Part shown: positions 18,682 through 27,423 of the stretch, in pieces
Layout of the letters: every line of letters starts with the position of its first letter
Position numbering within the stretch: position 1 is the first letter of the stretch
Program-made: the position numbers and the translations under genes
Notes under the pieces: generated by a model
What the model was told of the DNA's origin: nothing
Database searches by the model: none
Seen by the model: only the letters and a program-made list of their open reading frames with translations
Assembly: GCF_010998615.1 (NCBI RefSeq)
Contig: NZ_JAAEAH010000095.1
Location: forward strand, 1 to 35,357
DNA length: 35,357 nucleotides
Source: Myxococcus sp. CA023
Lineage (GTDB): Bacteria > Myxococcota > Myxococcia > Myxococcales > Myxococcaceae
Direction: 5' to 3'

Positions 18682-19547
18682 GCTCCCGCGGAGCGCAGTT
18701 CCCCATCGCGCAGGGGCGGCAGCTTCTCGCCCCGCGCCACCGCCGCGACGATTTTCGCCAGCCGGTCCACGCCGTCCGACAGGGCCGCTGGCCCCGGCTG
18801 GAGGATGAGCGAGCTCTTCACCTCATAGAGCTGGTCATCCACCACCGCCCGGACCCCGGTCCACCCGGGGCGGGCGATGATTTTCTCCCGCTTCGCCTTG
18901 CGCCCGCACCAGCTGGCGATGACGCCCTCCGGGTCGCGCCGCGCCACCTCTTCCGGCGCGAAGATGCGGCCCTGCGCCCCCTGCGACGCGCGCGACTCCC
19001 GGCACACGTCCACGCCGCCCACCAGCTCCACCAGCTCCGAACACCAGCGGATGCCGGAGATGAGCGGCTCATGCCACTCCTCGAAGAAGATGCGCGGCCG
19101 GCGTGGAAGCGACTCCGCCGCGTCCGCGTGCCGCTCCAGGTTCGCGGTCAGCTCGGTGGCCAGCGCCTCCGCGGCCTCGGGCCGCCCCACCAGCGCGCCC
19201 GTCAGCCGCACCGACTGGAGGATTTCCGCCAGGGAGCGCTGGTTGAACAGGTAGACGGGCACGCCCCGCTTCGCCAGCTCGCGGCCGATGTCCGCCTGCA
19301 GGTCGGAGAAGCCCAGCACCAGGTCCGGCTTCAGCTCCAGGATGCGCTCGAAGTTCGCGTCCAGGAACGAGCTGACACGCGGCTTCTTGCGCGCCTGGGG
19401 CGGACGCACGGTGAAGCCGGACACGCCCACCACCAGGTCCTCCGCGCCCAGGCGGTAGAGCACCTCCGTCGTCTCCTCGGTGAGACACACGACGCGGCGG
19501 GGATAGGGCGACGCACCGGAGAGCAGCTCGGACAGGCGGGCATTCAT
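18678..19547 (-). CDS. BtuF/TroA-type substrate-binding-fold protein without signal peptide
   Basis: 289 aa. The fold pattern of the cobalamin/siderophore-binding family is visible: RRVVCLTEETTEVLYRLGAE, VVGVSGFT, ILELKPDLVLGFSDLQADI, a long linking helix (about 95-145) and a second lobe with FFEEWHEPLISG and ELVELVGGVDV. Family members bind vitamin B12 or iron chelates for an ABC importer in the periplasm. Here ATG 19547 gives no signal peptide or lipobox, and no permease or ATPase gene is adjacent, so it may act in the cytoplasm or be annotated too short. A GTG 12 nt upstream adds MWPR only. The ligand is not determinable. Confidence 0.75.
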   Translation of the reverse strand: MNARLSELLSGASPYPRRVVCLTEETTEVLYRLGAEDLVVGVSGFTVRPPQARKKPRVSSFLDANFERILELKPDLVLGFSDLQADIGRELAKRGVPVYLFNQRSLAEILQSVRLTGALVGRPEAAEALATELTANLERHADAAESLPRRPRIFFEEWHEPLISGIRWCSELVELVGGVDVCRESRASQGAQGRIFAPEEVARRDPEGVIASWCGRKAKREKIIARPGWTGVRAVVDDQLYEVKSSLILQPGPAALSDGVDRLAKIVAAVARGEKLPPLRDGELRSAGA

Positions 19548-19731
19548 GCGGGGCCACACCCTAACGCGGCCACCGCCGCGCTACGTGTCCGTAGCACTTG
19601 TCCGTGCGCGTGGACCGGGCTTTCACCACACTCCCAGTCACGCCACGGCTCACGTGTGTCACCTGTGAAACGTTGTCGCGCCCGAGCCGGATTCTCGGCC
19701 GGTGGCGCACTGCGCCAACCCGGCAGGTCGC

Positions 19732-19761
19732 TTGGGACGTGGACGATTGCAGTGTTAGCAT
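19732..19761 (+). promoter_or_regulatory. Candidate promoter of the kinase-receptor operon
   Basis: TTGGGA (19732-19737) and TAGCAT (19756-19761) are separated by 18 nt, each matching four of six housekeeping consensus positions. The boxes lie about 55 nt before the kinase start. The rest of the 269-nt divergent region shows nothing else clear. Confidence 0.35.
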
Positions 19762-19816
19762 CTGCCCTCATGTTCGACCGGCGTGTCACGTGCCTCACCG
19801 GTCGGTGGGGGCAGTC

Positions 19817-21439
19817 ATGATGGAGAGCAACGCCCCGACGAATGGCGCCCCCCCCGACGTCGCGGACCCGATGCTGGGACGGGTCCTGAACGAGCGCTTC
19901 CGCATCCTGGAGACGCTTGGCGCCGGAGGCATGGGCCGCGTCTACAAGGCCGTGCAGTCGCCGCTGGACCGGCTGGTGGCGCTCAAGGTGCTCAACCCGC
20001 AGTACGGAGAGGGCAAGGACCCGGGCTTCCAGAAGCGCTTCTTCCTGGAGGCCAGCGTCACCGCGAAGCTGCGCCACCCGAACACCGTCACCGTCATCGA
20101 CTACGGCAAGACGGAAGACGGCATCTACTACATCGCCATGGAGTACCTGGAGGGGCTGACGCTGGGCCAGCTCCTCACGCAGATGGGCCCGCTGCCGTGG
20201 CCGCGCGCGCTCAACATCACCCAGCAGATTGCCCGCTCGCTGCGCGAGGCGCACAAGGTCGGCCTCATCCACCGCGACCTCAAGCCCGCCAACGTCATGG
20301 TCCTCAATCAGGAGACGGACCACGACGTGGTGAAGGTGCTCGACTTCGGCCTGGTGAAGTCCTTCATCGGCGACGCGGCGCCCGTGCCACAGGACACGTC
20401 CATCACGCAGGCGGGCATCATCCTGGGCTCGCCGCAGTACATGGCGCCGGAGCAGGCGCGCAACATCGCAGACCCGCGCAGTGACGTGTACAGCCTGGGC
20501 GTGGTGCTCTATCAGATGCTGATGGGGCGGCCGCCCTTCCTGGCCGCGCAGAGCATCGACGTCATCGTCAAACACATCAACGAACTGCCGCCCGCCTTCG
20601 GCTCGCTCTACCCCAACCATGGCATCCCCGGAGAGGTGGAGGCCCTGGTGATGAAGTGCCTCGCCAAGACGCCACCGGAGCGCTACCAGTCCATGGACGA
20701 GGTGATGGAGGCCATGCGCCGCACCATGTCCACGGTGGGCGTCAGCGGCGCCTTCAGTGGCGCACGCTTCGCGGGCGCGGGCATCAGCGGCGTCGGTGGC
20801 AGCGGCCCCATCAGCGGGCCCCACGGAAGCGGCCCGCACGGCGCGGCCGGCTCCGGTCCCGCCACCGTGGCGCTGGACATCTCCGTGGAGGAGGCGCCGG
20901 TCAAGGGCCGCAAGCCGATGGGGATGATCCTCGGCGGCGGCGCGCTGCTGCTGGGCCTTGGCGCGGCCCTGGTGGTGGCGATGCGCCCCACCCCGCCCGC
21001 CGAGCCCATCGTCACACCGCCCCAGCCCGCCACCGCCCAGGCCGTGCCCGAAGCCAACGCGCCCGAGGCCGCCCTTCCTCCCGCGGAGTCCATGGCGGGT
21101 GCGTCCGACGAGGAGCTGGCCCTGGCTCCGCTGACGCGCCCCACCGTGGAGCCGGTGCGCTTCCTCATCGTCAGCGACCCCATGGGCGCACGCGTGACGT
21201 ACCTGGGGAAGGACTTGGGCGAGACGCCCCTGAACCTCGAGGTGACTCCGGATGCCAGCGGCGTCGCGGAAGCGGCGCTGACCTTCACCCTGGACGGCTA
21301 CCAGCGCGCCCGCGCCGTCGCCAAGGGCGCGGGCCCCGAAGAGCGCTTCACGCAGAAGCTCCAGCCCAAGAAGAAGGCGAGCACGCGGCCTGGAAAGGCC
21401 CCAGACTCGTCGCCCTACAAGGACGACCCGTACCATTGA
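19817..21439 (+). CDS. Transmembrane Ser/Thr protein kinase with C-terminal PEGA-like domain
   Basis: 540 aa. The kinase domain spans about 28-303: Gly loop GAGGMGRVYKA, Lys57 (VALKVLN), catalytic Asp154 in HRDLKPANV, Asp176 in DFG and the activation segment ending GSPQYMAPEQ. All key residues are present, so it should be active. A Gly/Ser/His-rich linker (about 305-360) leads to one transmembrane helix (about 367-389), a Pro/Ala-rich stretch, and a PEGA-like domain (about 440-505; FLIVSDPMGARVTYLGKDLG, then ETPLNLEVTP). The kinase is cytoplasmic with the PEGA end in the envelope. The ATG at 19817 has a GGTGGGGG-type ribosome-binding site. The stop overlaps the receptor gene as TTGA. Confidence 0.94.
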   Translation: MMESNAPTNGAPPDVADPMLGRVLNERFRILETLGAGGMGRVYKAVQSPLDRLVALKVLNPQYGEGKDPGFQKRFFLEASVTAKLRHPNTVTVIDYGKTEDGIYYIAMEYLEGLTLGQLLTQMGPLPWPRALNITQQIARSLREAHKVGLIHRDLKPANVMVLNQETDHDVVKVLDFGLVKSFIGDAAPVPQDTSITQAGIILGSPQYMAPEQARNIADPRSDVYSLGVVLYQMLMGRPPFLAAQSIDVIVKHINELPPAFGSLYPNHGIPGEVEALVMKCLAKTPPERYQSMDEVMEAMRRTMSTVGVSGAFSGARFAGAGISGVGGSGPISGPHGSGPHGAAGSGPATVALDISVEEAPVKGRKPMGMILGGGALLLGLGAALVVAMRPTPPAEPIVTPPQPATAQAVPEANAPEAALPPAESMAGASDEELALAPLTRPTVEPVRFLIVSDPMGARVTYLGKDLGETPLNLEVTPDASGVAEAALTFTLDGYQRARAVAKGAGPEERFTQKLQPKKKASTRPGKAPDSSPYKDDPYH

Positions 21440-23958
21440 AAACCCTGACAGCCCTCAAACGAGCGGGCCTCCTCGCGATGTGTCTGTGCGCGGGGGAGGC
21501 CCTGGCGGACGCCCGCCTTGAGGCCCGCCGCCACTTCCGCAGCGGCATGAGCCTCATCGCCCAGAAGCAGTACGACGCGGGCATCGCCGAGCTCGAAGCC
21601 GCCTACGCCATCAAGCCGCACCCCAACGTCCTCTTCAACATCGCCCGCGCCTACCAGGACTCGGGCAGGTCGAAGGAGGCGCTGGAGGTGTACCAGCGCT
21701 ACCTCGCCAGCAATCCGCCGGACGCGGCCTCCGTGATGCCCCTGGTGGCCGCGCTGGAGGAGAAGCGGAAGGCCGAGGAAGCACAGGCCGCCGCCGCGCA
21801 GGACCCGTCGTCGCTGCCCATGCCGCCGCCCCCCGCGGGCACGCAGTCGCAGCAGCAGCTGAGCGCGCTGCTGGAGCGGCTGGAGAAGGCCATTGAACGG
21901 GCCGAGGCCATGCCCGTGGGGAGCGCCACCATTCCCGGCCTGACGCCCACCGGCGTCGCCTCCGCCAACGCGGACGACACGGCCGGCGGCGTGGACCTGG
22001 GCGCCGTGCCCTACGAAGAGCGCGTCGTGACGGCGAGCCGCCGCGCGCAGTCCTCGCTGGACGCGCCCAACGCCACCACCGTCATCACCGCTGAGGACAT
22101 CCGCCTGTCGGGCGCCACGTCGCTGCCGGAGTTGCTGCGGCGCGTGCCCGGCGCGGACGTCATGGCCCTGGGCGTGGGAAGCGCCAACGTGTCGCTGCGC
22201 GGCTTCAACCAACGCATCGCCAACAAGGTGCTGGTGCTGGTGGACGGCCGCACGGAGTACCAGGACTTCCTGGGCCTCACCATCTGGTCCTCCATCCCCA
22301 TCGGCTTGGAGGAGATTGAGCGCATCGAGGTCATCCGCGGCCCGGGCAGCGCGCTGTACGGCGCCAACGCCATGCTCGGCGTGGTCAACATCATCACCCG
22401 CGCGCCCGGCACCGGACCGCGCGCGCAGTTCAACGTCACCGGCGGCACCGGCAACACCGCCGCGGGCTCCTTCGTCAGCCACGGCGGCTCAGGCGCGATG
22501 CGCTACCGGGCGGCGGCGGGCTATTCGCAGACGGACAAGTGGAGCCGGGACTACGCCAGCGGCCTGCCGGACGTAACGCTGCGCGGCCCCGACCCGGACC
22601 TGGGCGCTCGCGGCGCGCGCGCGTCGCTGTCCGCCGTGTACACCTTCGCCGAAGGGCGCCAGGTGGGCCTGTCCGGCGGCGTGAATCGCTTCACCACGGA
22701 AATCTATCCGCCGGGCCTGCTGCGCAACTACTTCATCGACGGCGTCAACGCCTTCGCCAAGGGCGACGTGGAGCTGGGGCCGCTGAAGCTGAAGACGTTC
22801 TGGAACCACATCTCCAGCGACGCGGGTCCCCAGTATGAAGCCACGGGCCAGCGCTCGCTGGTGACGTCGCTCAGCTCCAACCTCTTCAACGCCGAGCTGC
22901 TCTTCGCGCGCGACTTCGAGCTCGCGGGCACGCACCAGCTCAACATTGGCGTAGAGGGCCGCATCAAGCGCGTGGACTGGGGAGACTACCTGGGTCCGCT
23001 GCGCGAGCAGGTGCACGCGGCCTTCTTCGTCCAGGACGAGTGGCGCATCGTGGAGCCGCTGGCGCTGGTGGCCAGCTACCGCGTGGACCGGCACCCGCTG
23101 CTCAACCTGGGCAGCCCGGGCCTGGCGCACTCGCCGCGCATCTCCGCGCTGTTCAAGCCTTTCGAAAACCACGCCTTCCGTGCGAGCGCCGCCTCCGCCT
23201 TCCGCGAGCCCACGTTCCTGGAGAGCTACACGCAGCTGACGGTGCCCGTGCCGGGCATCAACGGCGTCAGCACGCTCACCACCGGAAATCAGCAACTGCG
23301 CCCCGAGCGCCTCACCGCCTTCGAGCTGGGCTGGCGCGGCGAGTCCCCCGAGCTGGGCATCGACCTGGACGTGGCCGTGTACCAGAACACGGTGAGAGAC
23401 CTCATCGGTCTGTCCGGGGTGTCGCGGCTGCCGCCGGGCCAGTCGTATGACCCGGGCACCGGTTCGTACCTGCTGGGCAGTTCGTCCTTCCAGAACGAGG
23501 ACGCCATCTACACCGCGCGCGGCGCCGAAGCGGGCGTCACCCTGGCGCCGGTGGACGGCCTGGGCCTGAAGCTGAGCGCGTCGCTGCAGGACGTGACGTC
23601 GGACCGCGAGTCGGCGGCCGAGTGCGGCCCGTGCAACCAGGCGCCGCAGTTCCGGCTGTACGGCGGACTCACCTACCGCTCACGCGCGGACCTGGAGTTC
23701 GGCGTGGACGCGGCCTACACCTCCGCCTCCACGTGGATTGAGCGCGAGCCCGCCGCCGCGGACCCGACGCGCATCGACCTGGTGTCCAACCCGCTGCGCG
23801 CCTACACCGTGGTGAACGCGCGCGTGGGCTACATGGCCGTCAAGGACACCGTCACCGTCGCGCTGGTGGGCAGCCACCTGGGCGGCGCGCATTCACAGCA
23901 CCCCTTTGGCAATCGCATCGAGCGGCGCGTCTACGCGACCCTGACGGTGACTCCATGA
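21436..23958 (+). CDS. TPR domain-TonB-dependent receptor fusion
   Basis: 840 aa. The TTG start at 21436 overlaps the kinase stop and yields the signal peptide MKTLTALKRAGLLAMCLCAG; the first in-frame ATG would remove it. Mature residues about 26-100 form TPR-like helices (ARRHFRSGMSLIAQKQYDAG, then NVLFNIARAYQDSGRSKEAL). A Pro/Gln linker and a short coiled coil (about 137-160) precede a TonB plug (about 195-310; VVTASRRAQSS, LPELLRRVPGADV, VLVLVDGR and IEVIRGPGSALYGANAMLGV) and a 22-strand-type barrel to the C-terminus. The plug has the features of an active importer. Substrate is unknown. A periplasmic TPR ahead of the plug is unusual. Confidence 0.9.
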   Translation: MKTLTALKRAGLLAMCLCAGEALADARLEARRHFRSGMSLIAQKQYDAGIAELEAAYAIKPHPNVLFNIARAYQDSGRSKEALEVYQRYLASNPPDAASVMPLVAALEEKRKAEEAQAAAAQDPSSLPMPPPPAGTQSQQQLSALLERLEKAIERAEAMPVGSATIPGLTPTGVASANADDTAGGVDLGAVPYEERVVTASRRAQSSLDAPNATTVITAEDIRLSGATSLPELLRRVPGADVMALGVGSANVSLRGFNQRIANKVLVLVDGRTEYQDFLGLTIWSSIPIGLEEIERIEVIRGPGSALYGANAMLGVVNIITRAPGTGPRAQFNVTGGTGNTAAGSFVSHGGSGAMRYRAAAGYSQTDKWSRDYASGLPDVTLRGPDPDLGARGARASLSAVYTFAEGRQVGLSGGVNRFTTEIYPPGLLRNYFIDGVNAFAKGDVELGPLKLKTFWNHISSDAGPQYEATGQRSLVTSLSSNLFNAELLFARDFELAGTHQLNIGVEGRIKRVDWGDYLGPLREQVHAAFFVQDEWRIVEPLALVASYRVDRHPLLNLGSPGLAHSPRISALFKPFENHAFRASAASAFREPTFLESYTQLTVPVPGINGVSTLTTGNQQLRPERLTAFELGWRGESPELGIDLDVAVYQNTVRDLIGLSGVSRLPPGQSYDPGTGSYLLGSSSFQNEDAIYTARGAEAGVTLAPVDGLGLKLSASLQDVTSDRESAAECGPCNQAPQFRLYGGLTYRSRADLEFGVDAAYTSASTWIEREPAAADPTRIDLVSNPLRAYTVVNARVGYMAVKDTVTVALVGSHLGGAHSQHPFGNRIERRVYATLTVTP

Positions 23959-25169
23959 GCCGCCCCACCCTGTCCTCCTGGAAGCGAGCCGCAGGTGGCC
24001 TCGCCCTCGCAACCGTCATCGGACTCGGATGCGATGCACCGCCTGTGGTGCCCACCGCCGACGTGCGGCAGAACACGCGCAACGCGCGCATCGACGGCAA
24101 CCTGGTGGTGCAGTCACGCGCGCGTGGCAACGTGGTGGTGTTCCTCTACGACGCGGACCGGCCTCCGCCGCCGCAGGGCACCGGCCGCCCCATCACCTTC
24201 ACCGTCGTCCCCGCCGAGAAGCTCTTCGGCCCGGCGCTGGCGGGTGACACGCCCGGCCCCTTCGTCGCGCCCTTCAGCTTCAGCCTGGTGCCCGCGGGCC
24301 GCTACATGCTCCGCGGCTTCATCGACGTGAACGGCTGCGGCTCGGACGCGGGCGCGGACTGCCGCCGGTCCGACTTCAACCCCTGGTACGGCGTCACCAG
24401 CGAGCCCAACGCGGGTGACGTGGGTGGCGCGGCGGTGGACGCGTCCGGCAGACCGCTCACGGTGGAAGTCGTGGCGGACGCGGACGGCCAGCCGCAGCCC
24501 CTCACCGGCGTGGCGGTGAGCTTCTCCGACACCGCGCGCGTTCTGAGGGACCGGCCCACGTTCCAGGTGGTGCAGGGAGACGGGCAGTTGGGCAGCTCGC
24601 AGAAACTGCTGCGCATCCAGCCGCTGTCCATCCACGACGGCGCGGTGGACCAGCGCCCGGATGGCTTCGCCGTCAGCTACCTGGACGCAGACAACGACGG
24701 CACCCCCGATGGCTTTTGGCCGCGCGTGGTGGTGCGCAAGCTGGCGAACGACGCCAGCAACCTGGTGGACGAGAACGACCTGGACCGCGATGGCGTCCCG
24801 GATGACACCGGCGTGGACTACGCCCGCGCCGATGGTTCCCAGGACGGCGTACCGGATGTCGTCGTGCTCAACGCGCGCCTGGTGCCAGACAGCATCATCG
24901 CCGCGCTCACCGACGAGAACGGCAACCCTCGCATGGAAGGCGCCGTCGTTCCGGAGCTGGTGGTGGAAGTGCGACCCCAGGCACTGGATGCCCGGGTACC
25001 TACCAACCCCGTGCCGCTGCGTGAGCTGCCCCGAGGTCGCTACGCGGTGGTGTTGATCCAACCCAGTGGACAGACATGGCGTGTGCCCAATGAACTGGCA
25101 CCCGCCCTCGCGTCTGGACTGGGGCTTCCTGCTGTGGAAAGTCAGGCTTTCTTCCTGGAGGTTCCCTGA
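23955..25169 (+). CDS. Lipoprotein with DxDxDG calcium-type motifs
   Basis: 404 aa. The type II signal ends in the lipobox VIGLGC, with Cys26 the lipidated residue. The N-terminal half (about 45-165) looks beta-rich (NLVVQSRARGNVVVFLYDAD, then PAGRYMLRGFIDVNGCG). The C-terminal half contains thrombospondin type 3-like Asp loops: DADNDGTPDG from residue 244, DLDRDGVPDD from 275 and SQDGVPD shortly after, which suggest bound calcium. The ATG overlaps the receptor stop as ATGA, so it is co-translated with the TonB-dependent receptor and may be its surface or periplasmic partner, as in SusC/SusD-like pairs, although it has no SusD resemblance. No specific family is recognised. Confidence 0.85.
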   Translation: MSRPTLSSWKRAAGGLALATVIGLGCDAPPVVPTADVRQNTRNARIDGNLVVQSRARGNVVVFLYDADRPPPPQGTGRPITFTVVPAEKLFGPALAGDTPGPFVAPFSFSLVPAGRYMLRGFIDVNGCGSDAGADCRRSDFNPWYGVTSEPNAGDVGGAAVDASGRPLTVEVVADADGQPQPLTGVAVSFSDTARVLRDRPTFQVVQGDGQLGSSQKLLRIQPLSIHDGAVDQRPDGFAVSYLDADNDGTPDGFWPRVVVRKLANDASNLVDENDLDRDGVPDDTGVDYARADGSQDGVPDVVVLNARLVPDSIIAALTDENGNPRMEGAVVPELVVEVRPQALDARVPTNPVPLRELPRGRYAVVLIQPSGQTWRVPNELAPALASGLGLPAVESQAFFLEVP

Positions 25170-25255
25170 GTGGCGGTGCTTTGACTTCGGACGCTCCATC
25201 CGCCAACATGATCGCTGTTCCCCGGGGAACTGCCCCAATTGAGGTTGATGATCCG

Positions 25256-25732
25256 ATGAAGGCCGGAACCCTCCCCGAGCCCCTCCCCCTCCGCAGCACG
25301 ACGGAGACGACCCGCCCCCTGGGCGCGCGCCCCGCCGCGGGCACGGCTCCGCAGCGCGTGCTGTTGGTGGATGACAGCCGCTCCATCCGCACGCTGCTGA
25401 AGATCTACCTGATGGCTCGCAACTTCGAGTTCCTCGAAGCGGAGTCCGCCGAGGAAGGCCTCAAGGTGTCGGAAGCGGAGCCGGTGGACCTGGTCCTCAC
25501 GGACTTCCACATGGATGGGATGAACGGCGCGGACTTCGCCGCGCAGATTCGGGCCAGCGCCAACCCGCGTCTGGCCAAGGTGCCCATCCTGATGATGACG
25601 GGCGACCCGAACGTAGCGGAGGTGCGCGCGCTGGGTCAGAAGGCCGGCATCAGCGCCTTCGTCCGCAAGCCGGTGAGCTGCGCGCAGCTCATGACGCTGG
25701 TGGACACCATCCTCCCGCTGCCGCGCAAGTAG
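25256..25732 (+). CDS. Stand-alone receiver protein (CheY-like)
   Basis: 158 aa. A Pro/Thr-rich N-terminal tail (1-33) precedes one receiver domain with VLLVDDS at 35-41, phosphoacceptor Asp83 in LTDFHMDGMNG, Thr in MMTGDPN and Lys in FVRKPVS. ATG 25256 is preferred because GAGGT lies about 11 nt upstream; a TTG at 25181 would add 25 residues. It lies 86 nt after the lipoprotein gene and could belong to the same unit as the Ser/Thr kinase and receptor, or be transcribed alone. No histidine kinase is adjacent. It resembles the cheY at 6226, so crosstalk with the che system is possible but inferred. Confidence 0.9.
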   Translation: MKAGTLPEPLPLRSTTETTRPLGARPAAGTAPQRVLLVDDSRSIRTLLKIYLMARNFEFLEAESAEEGLKVSEAEPVDLVLTDFHMDGMNGADFAAQIRASANPRLAKVPILMMTGDPNVAEVRALGQKAGISAFVRKPVSCAQLMTLVDTILPLPRK

Positions 25733-25738
25733 CGCGCC

Positions 25739-25754
25739 GCGCCCCTCTGGGCGC
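25739..25754. terminator. Bidirectional terminator between receiver and msrQ
   Basis: GCGCCC and GGGCGC form a 6-bp stem with a CTCT loop, in the 30 nt between the convergent stops. Confidence 0.5.
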
Positions 25755-25762
25755 CGCTTCCC

Positions 25763-26389
25763 TCACGCCGGGTTCCGGGCCGCCGCAGCGGCGCGGGCCC
25801 GGCGTTGTCGCATGGCTTCACCCACGCGGATGGCCATCAGGAGCGCCAGCACCGCGCCGTAGATGAGCGGCTCGGTGACGTCCTTCTTCACGCGCCACAC
25901 GAAGTGCACCACGCCCAGCGCCGCGGCCACATAGGCCAGCCGGTGCAGGCGCTGCCAGCACGGAAAGCCCAGCCGCCGCACCCACCGGTTCGTCGACGTC
26001 ACGGCCAGGGGCACCAGCAGCACCAGCGCGGCGAAGCCCACGGTGATGAAGGGGCGCTCGGTGACGTCCGCCCACAGCGCGCCCCACGCCAGCCCCTGGT
26101 CCAGCACCGCGTACACGAGGAAGTGCGCCACCGCGTAGGTGAAGGCCAAGAGGCCCAGGGTGCGGCGCACGCGCGCGGGCCACGTCCACCCCGCCACCAG
26201 CCGCAGCGGCGTGCACGCCAGCGAGGCCACCAGCAGCACCAGCGCCAACAGCCCCGTCTGGTGGAGCGCGGCTTCAATCGCGTTGGGCCCCAGCTCACCC
26301 CGAGGGCCCTGAATGGCGAGCATCAGCAGCGGCGACAGGCCCCCCACGACGAGCGCGGGGTTGAGCCAGGGATACGGAGACGAGGCCAT
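25763..26389 (-). CDS. msrQ: MsrQ: haem-binding membrane subunit of MsrPQ
   Basis: 208 aa. An integral membrane protein of the ferric-reductase-like YedZ/MsrQ family with about six hydrophobic helices. Conserved-type His residues lie in FTYAVAHFLVYAVLD, WQRLHRLAYVAAALGVVHFVW. It carries electrons from the quinone pool or flavin reductase to the periplasmic MsrP, which repairs oxidised methionine in envelope proteins. The start at 26389 is 11 nt after the msrP stop, so the pair is an operon in the usual P-Q order. The Arg/Ala-rich C-terminal tail (RQRRARAAAAARN) is cytoplasmic. Its length is typical. Confidence 0.92.
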   Translation of the reverse strand: MASSPYPWLNPALVVGGLSPLLMLAIQGPRGELGPNAIEAALHQTGLLALVLLVASLACTPLRLVAGWTWPARVRRTLGLLAFTYAVAHFLVYAVLDQGLAWGALWADVTERPFITVGFAALVLLVPLAVTSTNRWVRRLGFPCWQRLHRLAYVAAALGVVHFVWRVKKDVTEPLIYGAVLALLMAIRVGEAMRQRRARAAAAARNPA

Positions 26390-26400
26390 GGCGCGGGGAC

Positions 26401-27390
<990 letters not shown>

Positions 27391-27403
27391 GGCGCCTGTA
27401 TAA

Positions 27404-27415
27404 CGGCCCGGGCCG
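27404..27415. repeat. 12-bp perfect palindrome between ketolase and msrP
   Basis: CGGCCCGGGCCG fills much of the 33-nt gap between the two genes. It could be a partial attenuator or a binding site; it is followed on the minus strand by TTATAC, a -10-like string close to the msrP ATG. Confidence 0.3.
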
Positions 27416-27423
27416 CCCGCGCG

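Noticed and set aside
20740..20870. Gly/Ser/His repeats in the kinase linker as a DNA repeat array
   Set aside because: Periods are irregular and explained by a low-complexity juxtamembrane linker; there is no conserved repeat unit at the DNA level.
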